The notes: a model not told the origin generated them from the sequence alone. Positions 8,255-16,270 are shown, numbered from the stretch's first letter. The stretch is DNA of 64,000 nucleotides from Phycisphaeraceae bacterium (GCA_019636535.1 JAHBXK010000008.1:1-64000); one strand, 5' to 3'. A program made the numbers and translations.

Positions 8255-8277
8255 CCGGCTACTGGATACCTACGCGA
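8255..8277 (+). repeat. 23 bp direct repeat, copy 2
   Basis: This is an exact copy of 1631-1653 in the same orientation. It lies upstream of the recombinase module's first gene on the minus strand, near the presumed right edge of the mobile element. The 228 bp non-coding stretch 8175-8402 that holds it contains no supported gene. Confidence 0.85.
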
Positions 8278-8307
8278 TGGGATTCCGAAGTCGCGCGCGA
8301 GGGGGAG

Positions 8308-8318
8308 CGAGAGCAACC
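8308..8318 (+). repeat. Short dispersed motif CGAGAGCAACC, copy 1
   Basis: The 11-mer CGAGAGCAACC recurs at 11301-11311 and 11381-11391, always in non-coding DNA. It lies 30 bp from the 23 bp repeat. It is too short to assign to an element family. Confidence 0.4.
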
Positions 8319-8402
8319 CCCGCATAAACCCAATCGCTGACCTGGAACTCGCGCTAGTGCATGGTCTCGCCGTGCCACCAGCGCCGTAATCTCTGCGCGC
8401 AC

Positions 8403-9002
8403 TCACCACCACCGCTGAATGCGACCTGTGGTTGGCAGTGAATCACGCTTTTCACCGCTCGCGCCATCGGCAGGGGCTGCTGAGCCCTCAACCCCACCAG
8501 CCCCCGACTCCTTCAATCCAGCGGCCGCGGGATGCACATGGGCATACACCGCGTAGCAGAACACTGCAAACCAGGCGAGGACAAGTAGGAACGCGATCCA
8601 CTTCGCCCACTTCATTGCCGGTGCTTCGCGGCAGTCCAGGTCAGAGGCGCTTCCCACAGTCCGCAGCAGGTAGACCTGCTCCGGCGCTGCTTCCTCCAAC
8701 AGGACTATCCCACCATACATCCCCCGATAAACCTCGCTTCCCCGGACAACGATCTGATACGTCGCAAATGAATACGCCATCATTCCCAATACAAGAATCA
8801 ACATAAACATGTCGTTCTGGCGCAAGAAGTCATCAAGCTTTACCACTACCCCGGTCACGAGCGCCATCTCAACGATCAGCAGCACTTGAAATCGCTGCCA
8901 GAACCTGTTCATCTCCGCGTTCAACGTGTCAATGGCAAGTTTGTAGTGCTCAAAGTACTTGTTATCCGGCGACGCCGCGGCAGCGGCGAGCGCCGCCTTC
9001 AT
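8403..9002 (-). CDS. Hypothetical membrane protein
   Basis: This 199 aa protein starts at an ATG at 9002 with a GAGG ribosome site. Three hydrophobic helices are visible: LLIVEMALVTGVVV, then MFMLILVLGMMAYSFATYQI, then WIAFLLVLAWFAVFCYAVYA. An acidic segment (LLEEAAPEQVYLLRTVGS) lies between the second and third, and a Gly/Ser/Ala-rich soluble tail follows. I do not recognise the family. It lies 46 bp downstream of the symporter on the same strand. Confidence 0.6.
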   Translation of the reverse strand: MKAALAAAAASPDNKYFEHYKLAIDTLNAEMNRFWQRFQVLLIVEMALVTGVVVKLDDFLRQNDMFMLILVLGMMAYSFATYQIVVRGSEVYRGMYGGIVLLEEAAPEQVYLLRTVGSASDLDCREAPAMKWAKWIAFLLVLAWFAVFCYAVYAHVHPAAAGLKESGAGGVEGSAAPADGASGEKRDSLPTTGRIQRWW

Positions 9003-9048
9003 TTTGTCCCTCGGGTTGGCGTCAGTTTCGTCGATTTCGTGCTCCTGC

Positions 9049-10416
9049 CTACTTCCTCGCTAGCCGAAGACCGTCCACGATGCCGATGATCAGTATAAAC
9101 GTCGTCGCCCCGATGTTGAGGAGTGCGGTTCCAGGCGTTACCCCAGCCACCACTGCGTGAAGCGTGCTCGTGCCAATACCAAGGCCGGCAGCCACTGGAA
9201 GCCAATAGTGTGGGATGCGCGAGCCAAAGGCCCAAGCCGCAAAGCCAATCGTACCAAGCGACATCGTGATACCGACGAAGTAGAAGGTGATCGCCACGAC
9301 TCCGGGAAAGAAGACAAGGCAACCCAGCCCGAGGAATGCAACGAGCACACATCCCACGCGCATGAACACGACGCGCTGCGACCGATGGATCAGTTCTTCC
9401 CGCTCCAGAACGTCCTCGACAAACGCTGAGACGGTCGTGAACATGAAGGTGTCTGCCGAGGACATGATCGCTGAGGCGAACGCTATGACCCACAACCCCG
9501 CGAGCACTGGGCCGACGCGTGACGTTACACCTTCGGTCAGAGCAAGCTCGGCTTGCCGCTCATCGATGCCGCCGCCAGGTCCTCGCAGTGTGAGGCAGAC
9601 AACGGTCATGATGACGCCAACAACCACAAATGACAGAGACGCGATGGCGATCGACACAAGCAGGCCACGCTTGGTCTCGGTTGCGTAGGTGCGTTGCCAC
9701 AGCTCGGCTGATCCCATAGGAAAGAAGAGGCCCGCGAGGAAGAAGGATGCGATTCGCCCGACGGACATTGACTCATGTGCCGTTGAGTGGACGACATCGC
9801 TGACCGTGGTCGGCGGTGCGCTACGAAGTGCGACTGCAACGACGCAAGCTAAAACAACCACCGCGATGTACTGAATCAGATCTGTTCGAACGACCGCATG
9901 AAACCCACCCGCCGCGAGATAGATGGCAATAGTACCAGCCATCGCGGCGCTCGCTGCGATGTCCGGAATGCCGGTAAGGCTCGCGACCATTTTGCCGCCG
10001 GCCATGAGGTTCGTGAGAATCCAACCGAAGAGCGATAGTCCTGCTACGGCTCCGATCCACACGCCTACAGATCGGCCATAGTGCTTCTGGTAGTAATCGG
10101 CCATCGTGTAGTAGTTGTGCTCCTTGGACTCCGCGTGGAGCCGACGAGAGAACGCGTAGTAGACAGAGTAGCCAAAGATGTAACCGACAAAGAGCCAAAT
10201 TGCCTCCCACCCGTAGGCGAACACGAGGGCTGAATAGGTTACTAGAAGGCCGCCACCAATCTTGCTGGCTGCGATGCTAAACCCGCTACTCCAACCTTGC
10301 AGTCGGCGTGCGGAAATGAGGAACGCTTCGTCCCCACGGATGCGGCCGGGAATGACGCCGATGATGATTATCAGGATGACGTAGAGGGCGACCAGGATGA
10401 GCGAGATCGGTTCCAT
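9049..10416 (-). CDS. Sodium:solute symporter (SSS) family transporter
   Basis: This 455 aa inner-membrane protein has about 13 hydrophobic helices. It shows SSS landmarks: LYVILIIIIGVIPGRIRGDE with an FLISARRLQGWSSGFSIAAS element near the N-terminus, where a polar residue and a Gly-rich helix precede the substrate pocket; YYTMADYYQKHYG; and FASAIMSSADTFMFTTVSAF, the Na+-binding helix TM8. The substrate cannot be told from the sequence. It lies between the probable hydrolase and a small membrane protein, all on the minus strand. By eye the base composition is less GC-rich than the core genes to the right. Confidence 0.85.
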   Translation of the reverse strand: MEPISLILVALYVILIIIIGVIPGRIRGDEAFLISARRLQGWSSGFSIAASKIGGGLLVTYSALVFAYGWEAIWLFVGYIFGYSVYYAFSRRLHAESKEHNYYTMADYYQKHYGRSVGVWIGAVAGLSLFGWILTNLMAGGKMVASLTGIPDIAASAAMAGTIAIYLAAGGFHAVVRTDLIQYIAVVVLACVVAVALRSAPPTTVSDVVHSTAHESMSVGRIASFFLAGLFFPMGSAELWQRTYATETKRGLLVSIAIASLSFVVVGVIMTVVCLTLRGPGGGIDERQAELALTEGVTSRVGPVLAGLWVIAFASAIMSSADTFMFTTVSAFVEDVLEREELIHRSQRVVFMRVGCVLVAFLGLGCLVFFPGVVAITFYFVGITMSLGTIGFAAWAFGSRIPHYWLPVAAGLGIGTSTLHAVVAGVTPGTALLNIGATTFILIIGIVDGLRLARK

Positions 10417-10425
10417 TCGTTGAGT

Positions 10426-11175
10426 CTACAGAGCTGCGGTGAGGAATGGATGGACCAAGCGAGTGACGATATCGCTTACGACCGCAGACTGCGGTTGATC
10501 GTCTATCGCGTACGCGCCGTCTGGACGAGCAAGCTGGTAGGGGTGTGCGGCGAGAATCAGTTGCTCAACATCGGCGTCACTGGCCCTGATCTGATTGAGC
10601 CGATCGCGTGGATGAATCACTGCAAGCGGAACTGGAAGCGCCCCGTACTCGTCAGGACCGAACCCTGTGAGGCACTCGAGATCTGGGTTGATGCGTACTC
10701 CGAATCGCTGGGCCTTCTGGTGAAAACGGTCCAGATGCAGATCGGGATGCGCGAGGTAGGCATATAGAACGATTCGATCCACGCGGCGCCAGAAGGGCTC
10801 GGTTGCCGGGACGCGAAGGAGTGCGAGCATGGCGCTGCAATGAACCACCAAGGATACACGTTCTTCGGCGACCTGATTGAGATACCAGATCAGGTCCCGC
10901 TGGGCGGCGGCAATGCTCAATAGCCCTTCGCTCTCGCCCTGGCCGGCTACGTTGACAGCGCAGACGCGGTGACCAAGGCGCGATAGGGACGCTCCGACGT
11001 CGTGTGCATAGGCGAGTACGCCGTAGCCATTCGGAATGACGAAGACGTTGCAGTCTCGAAGGGTCTCGGCGTCGCCATACAGGAAGAACTGCCTGCGACC
11101 GTTGGGAGTTGCCACGAGACGGGGCTGCGGCGGCCGTGAGTGCGTGACGGGTTGGGTGGACTTGGCAGCAGTCAT
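10426..11175 (-). CDS. Probable alpha/beta hydrolase
   Basis: The protein is 249 aa from the ATG at 11175 (MTAAKSTQPV), with GGAG about 11 nt upstream; an upstream extension to 11253 has no support. VFVIPNGYGVLAYAHDVGAS, then GHRVCAVNVAGQGESEG, then VSLVVHCSAMLALLRVP follow the order of an alpha/beta hydrolase core. The nucleophile elbow is unusual (HCSAM instead of GxSxG), which also resembles acyl-transfer enzymes. An acid (VIHPRDRL) is plausible, but no clear final catalytic His is evident. The stop lies 9 bp before the symporter start, so the two are probably one operon. Confidence 0.55.
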   Translation of the reverse strand: MTAAKSTQPVTHSRPPQPRLVATPNGRRQFFLYGDAETLRDCNVFVIPNGYGVLAYAHDVGASLSRLGHRVCAVNVAGQGESEGLLSIAAAQRDLIWYLNQVAEERVSLVVHCSAMLALLRVPATEPFWRRVDRIVLYAYLAHPDLHLDRFHQKAQRFGVRINPDLECLTGFGPDEYGALPVPLAVIHPRDRLNQIRASDADVEQLILAAHPYQLARPDGAYAIDDQPQSAVVSDIVTRLVHPFLTAAL

Positions 11176-11300
11176 GTCGGCAGACGCTCCGCAACCGGAT
11201 AATTGGTCGGTGACTGATCGGAGATGGACCCCCAGGGCGATGCCAAGCGGCATTGTACTCGGAGGTTCGATGCGGTGATTCGGGTGGGAGGCAAGGCTCC

Positions 11301-11311
11301 CGAGAGCAACC
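11301..11311 (+). repeat. Short dispersed motif CGAGAGCAACC, copy 2
   Basis: Same 11-mer as at 8308-8318, in the spacer between the hydrolase gene and tRNA-Asn. Confidence 0.4.
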
Positions 11312-11380
11312 CTCCTGTTAAGCTCAGGCCACCCGTCAACCAGAGAGCGCGAGAGTCCGAGAGGGTTGCCGTCGGTGGGG

Positions 11381-11391
11381 CGAGAGCAACC
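11381..11391 (+). repeat. Short dispersed motif CGAGAGCAACC, copy 3
   Basis: Same 11-mer as at 8308-8318. Here it is flanked on both sides by GGTTGC, so it could form a stem with either flank. Confidence 0.4.
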
Positions 11392-11552
11392 GTGGGGGTT
11401 GCGGTCGGACCCCGAGATTCGGTTTCAAGACCGAGAGCGCGGCGTGCGGGGCGGGTTTCGGCCCAGGCGTCGGAAACCCCCGTCCTGACGGGACTTTCCG
11501 CGAGTCGGGCCGACCACGGCCCGGGGCGGCCAAAACGCCCGACCCGTAAACC

Positions 11553-11581
11553 AAAACGCCCCCGCGTTTCCGCGAGGGCGT
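11553..11581 (-). terminator. Rho-independent terminator of tRNA-Asn
   Basis: ACGCCCCCGCG and CGCGAGGGCGT pair over 11 positions with one C-A mismatch around a TTTC loop. On the minus strand the stem is followed by TTTTGG. It begins 7 nt beyond the 3' end of the minus-strand tRNA-Asn, so it most likely ends that transcript. Confidence 0.8.
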
Positions 11582-11587
11582 CGGTAA

Positions 11588-11659
11588 CTCCCCGACTAGG
11601 ACTCGAACCTAGAACCTACCGGTTAACAGCCGGTCGCTCTACCATTGAGCTATCGGGGA
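11588..11659 (-). tRNA. tRNA-Asn (GTT)
   Basis: The minus strand folds as a complete 72 nt cloverleaf. The acceptor stem is TCCCCGA/TCGGGGA. The D-arm is GCTC-AATGGTA-GAGC. The anticodon stem is ACCGG/CCGGT around loop CTGTTAA, giving anticodon GTT. The T-arm is CTAGG/CCTAG with loop TTCGAGT. The discriminator is G and no CCA is encoded. A terminator lies directly downstream. Confidence 0.97.
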
Positions 11660-11994
11660 ATGTTTGGTTTTTAGGGCAACGCACCGTCCGCGGGGCCGAA
11701 AGAGGCCTCCCGGAGCAGGACCCGAACAGTATCACTCACCTTCCATCGGTCAACCCGTGGCTGGCCAACAGCAGGGTGGCCGACTATTGTTCGGGCTCGG
11801 CTGACGCACCCGAATCGTCACCGAACCTGCGGCGGCCGGATGTGGCTTGCGGCGTGGTCGGTGAGGACGATGGGGCGTGAGCAGGCGGGTGGAGTGCGTC
11901 GACGGCATCGGTGTGATGCTCGCTCGCCGCTCGCGAGGGTTGGTGGGTTCGATCGAACGCGTGACGCACAACGGGCACGCCAGAGGCTTTGACC
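11660..11994. other. Intergenic region between tRNA-Asn and rpmE
   Basis: No gene, RNA or repeat could be supported in these 335 bp. The frames open here have no ribosome site and no recognisable product. The region should contain the promoters of tRNA-Asn (leftward) and rpmE (rightward), but no strong -35/-10 pair stands out. Confidence 0.5.
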
Positions 11995-12222
11995 ATGAAG
12001 AAGGACACGCATCCGAAGTATTTCCACAACTGCAAGGTCTTTCACAACGGCGAGTTGGTGATGACCTGCGGCGCAACGGTTCCGGAGTTGCACGTGGAGG
12101 TGTGGTCTGGGTCGCACCCGTTCTTCACGGGCAAGCAGGCGTTCGTGGACTCGGCGGGACGCGTTGAGCGTTTCCAGCGTAAGTTCGCCGGGAACTACTT
12201 CAAGGACAAGAAGAAGGGCTGA
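11995..12222 (+). CDS. rpmE: 50S ribosomal protein L31, zinc-less (C-) form
   Basis: This 75 aa protein begins MKKDTHPKYFHNCKVFHNGE and contains LHVEVWSGSHPFFTGKQ, then GRVERFQRKF, the L31 signature. L31 sits on the 50S subunit at the intersubunit bridge with the 30S head. In zinc-binding L31 the stretch before HPF is CSKC; here it is WSGS, so both of those cysteines are absent and only two isolated cysteines remain. That marks a C- form that does not need zinc. The ATG at 11995 is chosen over the TTG at 11989; AGAGG lies about 9 nt upstream. Confidence 0.93.
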   Translation: MKKDTHPKYFHNCKVFHNGELVMTCGATVPELHVEVWSGSHPFFTGKQAFVDSAGRVERFQRKFAGNYFKDKKKG

Positions 12223-12360
12223 CCGCTCGTCGGGGCGGGCGGGTGAGAAGGAGCGCGGCTTTCCGCAGCGCACGGGGCATTTGTACGCGCGGATGGTGGG
12301 GAGGAGGTTGGTCGGTGTTGAGTGGGAAGCGGGCGGTGGGCGTGCTGCGGAGCGACCGGC

Positions 12361-12391
12361 TTGACTCGGGTAGGCTCGGCCGTGCTAGACT
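12361..12391 (+). promoter_or_regulatory. Putative sigma-70 promoter of tRNA-Gly
   Basis: TTGACT at 12361-12366 and TAGACT at 12386-12391 resemble -35 and -10 hexamers with a 19 bp spacer, slightly longer than the optimum. The -10 ends 12 bp before the first base of tRNA-Gly. Confidence 0.55.
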
Positions 12392-12403
12392 GATTCCACT
12401 TCC

Positions 12404-12475
12404 GCGGGCGTAGTTCAGCGGTAGAACGTCAGCTTCCCAAGCTGAATGTCGGGAGTTCGATCCTCCTCGCCCGCT
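12404..12475 (+). tRNA. tRNA-Gly (CCC)
   Basis: This is a 72 nt cloverleaf. The acceptor stem is GCGGGCG/CGCCCGC and the D-arm is GTTC-AGCGGTA-GAAC. The anticodon stem is TCAGC/GCTGA around loop TTCCCAA, giving anticodon CCC. The T-arm is GGGAG/CTCC-type with loop TTCGATC. The discriminator is T and no CCA is encoded. It converges on the glycosyltransferase gene, whose stop is 28 bp away; no T-rich terminator was seen between them. Confidence 0.95.
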
Positions 12476-12503
12476 TTGTTCGAGTGCCTCGTGACGGTAT
12501 CGA

Positions 12504-14288
12504 TCACGTGCGAGGCTGAGGCTCGTACACCCTCTCCACTTCGGCGGCGTGGTCTTCGATGCTCTTGGGAGAGCGGACGTTCGCGCGCAGGTCGTTGAGT
12601 TGCCAGGGTCGGCGGACGAGGTCGCGGAGAACGCGCTTGAGATCTTCGCGGTCGTTGGCTCGGAAGAGCCGGCCGTTGACACCGTCCTGCACGAAGTCGG
12701 GGATGCCGCCGATGTCTGCGCCAAGGACGGGCACACCGCAGGCGAACGATTCGAAGACGGTCTGCGGCGCGTTGTCCCACCAGACACTGGGAACGACGGT
12801 GAGGTCCTTGCCGCCGAGCATCCACGGGATGTCGTGGTAGGAATAGGCGTAGCCGAACTTCAGGCCGGCGAGGCGCGGCTCGATGCGCCGGAACATCCAC
12901 TCGATCATGTGGCCGTCGAGGGCGAAGACGCTGACGTGGAAGTAGCGGAGGTACTCGGGCTCGAGTTCTTCGAGGGCGAGGATGAAGAGGTCGAGGCCCT
13001 TGTAGTAGTTGTTGTACCCCATGAAGTGGAGGCAGATGGGGCGGGAGGGACTCGGGACAGAGCCGTTGGATGCTGGTGCGGCCTGGGCGTGATCGAACGG
13101 TGGTGGGCTGAAGACCAGGTCGCGTTTGAGCGCCACAACGCGGTTGATGCGGCTGCCGATGGGGAGCGTGGCGAGTTTGTCGTCGCGGACACCCATGGAG
13201 GCGAACTTGCGGTGGACGAAGGAACTGACGGCTAGGACTCGGTCGCAGGCGTTGAGCATCTCGACCATCGCCGCGCGGCGCTTGGCGTAGTCGTTGGGGG
13301 GCTTTGAGGAAGGTGGTTCCGGGGCGATGTCGTTGGTGATGGGTTGAAACTGGGGGAGTGAGAGATCGGCCGGCGGGGGGGGCGCAAGTTCGGCGAGGAG
13401 GTGTGGGGAGGCGCCGCGTGTGTCCTGCTCGGCGAGTTGAATCGAGCCCGAGGCGTTGGTGAGGGTGCGGGACGGTCCCGGGTGGGGGAATGAGCCGGTG
13501 GAGTCGTCGGCGGAGCGGACCGGGCGGGCGTTGGGGATACGGGTGAGCGGGTTGGTGGGTGTTGGGCGCTGAACGGCTAGGCGTGCGAGGCTTGCGCCCG
13601 CGCGGAGGGAAGCGGGGAGCCAGCGGAGCGAATCGCGTAGTTGGGACGTGGCCTGACTGAGTGCGATGACGCGAGTGTCGGTGTCGGGATAGGACTTGTC
13701 GAAGGCGTTGTGGTATTTGGCACGCTCGGCGGAGACGGGGACGATCTTGACGCAGGATGCGCAGGCGTGGCCGTTGTCGAAGTCTCGGCAGAGCACGCGG
13801 TGGCCCCGGAGGAAGTAGACCTGGGGGCAGAGCGTGTGGTAGTTGTGCAGGCTGAAGATGTTGCGAGCCCCAGCGGTGGCCGCGGTGGAGACGCAGCCGA
13901 TGCTGAATCCCTCGAGGGCGTTCCAATGGACGACGGCCGGGCGGAGGTGATCGAAGAGTTCACCGACGACCTTTTCGAGCGCTGGGGCGGAGACTTCGTC
14001 GAGGGGACGCTCGAACTGGGCGAGGGATGGAGCGAGGACGGGCGAGTTGATGACCTCGAAGACCTTGATGCCCATCCAGTCTGGGTGTCGGATGATCGCT
14101 GGTGGCGGCGAGGCAGAATTCGCGTGTTGTTGCGTTGGAGGGGTGTGGGTGGCGCCGCCGCAGAGGCTGACGACGTCGTGGCCGCGTTTGAGGAGTTCGA
14201 TGGCCAGGGCCTGGACGTACTGATTGACGCCGCCGCCTTGCGCTGCGCCCTCCCAGATGCGAGCCCAGTTGACCAGAACGATCCGCAT
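12504..14288 (-). CDS. Family 4 glycosyltransferase with long internal linker
   Basis: This 594 aa protein starts at the ATG at 14288 (MRIVLVNWARIWEGAAQGGG), where the GT-B acceptor-domain strand and Gly-rich loop begin. Further upstream the frame is open but Pro/Arg-rich and implausible. FSLHNYHTLCPQVYFLRGH and CASCV follow. About 120 residues rich in Pro, Ser and Thr (near residues 240-350) separate the halves. The donor domain contains MGYNNYYKGLDLFILAL and WWDNAPQTVFESFACGVPVL, the EX7E region of GT4 enzymes. It probably transfers a nucleotide-sugar to a surface polysaccharide or lipid; the substrate is unknown. No sugar-biosynthesis neighbours help. It is divergent from the histidine kinase. 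Confidence 0.85.
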   Translation of the reverse strand: MRIVLVNWARIWEGAAQGGGVNQYVQALAIELLKRGHDVVSLCGGATHTPPTQQHANSASPPPAIIRHPDWMGIKVFEVINSPVLAPSLAQFERPLDEVSAPALEKVVGELFDHLRPAVVHWNALEGFSIGCVSTAATAGARNIFSLHNYHTLCPQVYFLRGHRVLCRDFDNGHACASCVKIVPVSAERAKYHNAFDKSYPDTDTRVIALSQATSQLRDSLRWLPASLRAGASLARLAVQRPTPTNPLTRIPNARPVRSADDSTGSFPHPGPSRTLTNASGSIQLAEQDTRGASPHLLAELAPPPPADLSLPQFQPITNDIAPEPPSSKPPNDYAKRRAAMVEMLNACDRVLAVSSFVHRKFASMGVRDDKLATLPIGSRINRVVALKRDLVFSPPPFDHAQAAPASNGSVPSPSRPICLHFMGYNNYYKGLDLFILALEELEPEYLRYFHVSVFALDGHMIEWMFRRIEPRLAGLKFGYAYSYHDIPWMLGGKDLTVVPSVWWDNAPQTVFESFACGVPVLGADIGGIPDFVQDGVNGRLFRANDREDLKRVLRDLVRRPWQLNDLRANVRSPKSIEDHAAEVERVYEPQPRT

Positions 14289-14440
14289 GCAGGCGGGAGG
14301 ATAGGGCAAATGAGCGGTGACCAAAGGGCCGGGGCCGGGAAGGTCGAGGGCGTCGTTTTGGGTCGGGGGTTGCGGGGTGCGAGGGGATGCCTGCGTCGTG
14401 GAATGTAGGAGATGGTGCGCGGATCGTGTAAACTCGCGAT

Positions 14441-16261
14441 ATGTGGCGCGGCATCTCGCTGGCAAACAAGTGCCTGTTGCTCTTCGGTGGGGCGGTGGTG
14501 TTGATCGTGCTGGCGGCGTTGAGTTTTTCATGGCTGCGGATTCAGGCGATCGTGGAGGAGGGGCAGCGTGAGCGGTCGAGGCAGTTGGTGCAGGGGTGGC
14601 TGTACGCCGCGCGGGAGTTTTCGAGGTCGGAGAGCGCTGCCGGGGATGGAGCGGGCGGGGCGAGGGGGATCGAGATCGGTCGCGTGTACGGGCTGGCGTC
14701 GGAGCCCGGAGTGCATGCACGCGAGGGAGGGGTGGGGGAAGACGGGAGCAGCCGTGCCGCGGACGGCGGGACCATCCGCGTGCTGCGGATCGTGCGCAGC
14801 GTGGATGCGGAGAAGCGGACGATCGAATTGAGCGGGCTTGAGGGTGAGGACGCCGCGTTTGTGGAGCGGGCGTGGGCGGCGCTCGAATCGGCGGCGGGAG
14901 CGAGTGGTGGCGTGCGCAGGGCGGGTGTGCCGGAGCACCACGAATCGGAGTGGGTGGGTGACGGTCGGCGGTATCGCTACGCGCGGGTGACCGCGCTCTC
15001 GGGGGGAGATGGGGGTGGGACGGGTGGCGGGCAAAGCGGGCTGGTGGTGATGGAGCGCGTGGTGAGCGGCGCCGTTTCGCAGATGGCCGTGAACATGTCG
15101 TACCTGTTCAGTGCGGGGCTGATCTCGCTCGGGCTGGCGGTCTTGGTGTTCTATCTGATCACGAACCGGCTGATCCTGGGTCCTGTTCGGAGTCTTCGCG
15201 ACACGGCGGAGCGCGTGCGCGAGGGCGATATCTCGACTCGGGCGGACATCGAGACCGGGGACGAGTTTCAGGAACTGGGAGAGACATTCAACCAGATGCT
15301 CGAGGCGCTGGCGACGAGTCAGCAGCAGTTGCGGTCGATCAACGCTTCGCTGGACCTGAAAGTCAATGAACTGGCGGAGCGGAACGTCTCGCTTTTCGAG
15401 GCGAACAAACTCAAGGGCGAGTTTCTGGCGAACGTGAGCCACGAGTTGCGCACACCGCTGAACTCGATCCTGGGCTTTGCCGAGTTGCTGGAAGAGCAGG
15501 TCGAGAAGGACTCGAAGGAGCAGCCGGAATCGACGAGCGTGGGCAAGCGTCGGCGGTACCTGCAGAACATCTCCACGGCGGGACGTCACCTGCTCGAGTT
15601 GATCAACGGCCTGTTGGACATGGCGAAACTGGAAGCGGGACGGATGGAGTTGAACATCGAGTTGACGAACGTGCGCGAAGAGTGCGAGGCGCTCGCAGCG
15701 CTGATCAGGCCGCTGGCCGATCGGGGCGGGGTGGAGTTGGCGTTGGAACTGGCGCCGGACGTGCCGCTGATCGAGACGGACCGGAAGAAACTGCAGCAGA
15801 TCGTCTTCAACCTGCTCTCGAACGCGGTGAAGTTCACGTCGGAGCGTGCGATGTCGTCGGGCGGGAGTGGCGGTGGAGGACCGATGAAAGTGACGGTCCG
15901 GTGCGAGCGGCTGATCGGGCGGGCGAGCGAAGGGGCCGGGGCCGCGGACCGAGTTCGCATCAGCGTGCTGGACACGGGGCCGGGGATTGCGCCCGAGGAT
16001 CAGCACCGGATCTTCGAGAAGTTCCAGCAGTTGGATACGGGGCACACGCGCAAGCACGCGGGAACTGGGCTGGGGCTGGCGATCAGCCGGGAACTGACCG
16101 CGCTGCTGCAAGGGGAGATGCAACTGGTGAGCGAGTTGGGGCGGGGATCGATGTTCAGCGTGCTGCTTCCGCTGAAACTCGATCAGAACCTCGCGAAGGA
16201 GATGAAGTTGGAGATGGCGTTCCGCGGGAAACTTTCGTCGACGCGCGACGAGGCGGCGTGA
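14441..16261 (+). CDS. Membrane sensor histidine kinase (HAMP-HisKA-HATPase)
   Basis: This 606 aa protein has transmembrane helix 1 at about 10-33, a Gly-rich periplasmic sensor region to about 215 and helix 2 at about 222-242. HAMP follows to about 296, then a short coiled coil. The HisKA domain has phospho-acceptor His near 334 in NVSHELRTPLNSILGFAELL. The ATPase domain has LQQIVFNLLSNAVKFT (N box), LDTGPGIAPED (G1) and GTGLGLAISREL (G2). It should autophosphorylate and pass phosphate to a response regulator, but none is encoded nearby, so its partner is elsewhere. No ribosome site precedes the ATG, and a leaderless transcript is possible. The long Gly/Ser-rich insertions are unusual. Confidence 0.93.
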   Translation: MWRGISLANKCLLLFGGAVVLIVLAALSFSWLRIQAIVEEGQRERSRQLVQGWLYAAREFSRSESAAGDGAGGARGIEIGRVYGLASEPGVHAREGGVGEDGSSRAADGGTIRVLRIVRSVDAEKRTIELSGLEGEDAAFVERAWAALESAAGASGGVRRAGVPEHHESEWVGDGRRYRYARVTALSGGDGGGTGGGQSGLVVMERVVSGAVSQMAVNMSYLFSAGLISLGLAVLVFYLITNRLILGPVRSLRDTAERVREGDISTRADIETGDEFQELGETFNQMLEALATSQQQLRSINASLDLKVNELAERNVSLFEANKLKGEFLANVSHELRTPLNSILGFAELLEEQVEKDSKEQPESTSVGKRRRYLQNISTAGRHLLELINGLLDMAKLEAGRMELNIELTNVREECEALAALIRPLADRGGVELALELAPDVPLIETDRKKLQQIVFNLLSNAVKFTSERAMSSGGSGGGGPMKVTVRCERLIGRASEGAGAADRVRISVLDTGPGIAPEDQHRIFEKFQQLDTGHTRKHAGTGLGLAISRELTALLQGEMQLVSELGRGSMFSVLLPLKLDQNLAKEMKLEMAFRGKLSSTRDEAA

Positions 16262-16270
16262 GCGGCTGGA

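Larger units (their letters stand above)
11176..11587. other. Non-coding stretch with short repeats
   Basis: No gene is supported in these 412 bp. The stretch holds two copies of CGAGAGCAACC (11301-11311 and 11381-11391). GGTTGC at 11365-11370 and GCAACC at 11386-11391 could pair into a hairpin, and another GGTTGC follows at about 11398. The terminator of tRNA-Asn is at its right end. Confidence 0.5.

Noticed and set aside
1631-8277. The 23 bp repeat pair as template and variable repeats of a diversity-generating element, or as CRISPR repeats
   Set aside because: There is no reverse transcriptase, no adenine-specific variation, no spacer array and no cas gene; only two exact copies exist.
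8224-8412. A 62-codon minus-strand frame covering the second 23 bp repeat
   Set aside because: It has no ribosome site, and its only similarity to another frame (SRRYPVAG) comes from the DNA repeat itself.
11588-11659. tRNA-Asn as the attachment site of the mobile element
   Set aside because: No second copy of the tRNA 3' end was seen, and the element's recombinase end lies more than 3 kb away; large serine recombinases also seldom use tRNA genes.
12476-12515. GCCTCG and CGAGGC pairing downstream of tRNA-Gly as a terminator
   Set aside because: The stem is only six pairs with a long loop, and no T tract follows on either strand.
12415-13926. A 503-codon minus-strand frame in the glycosyltransferase region
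   Set aside because: It runs through tRNA-Gly and has extreme Arg/Pro content; the adjacent frame has real GT4 motifs.
14528-16123. A 531-codon minus-strand frame opposite the histidine kinase
   Set aside because: The plus strand encodes a complete HAMP-HisKA-HATPase kinase; the antisense product has no features.
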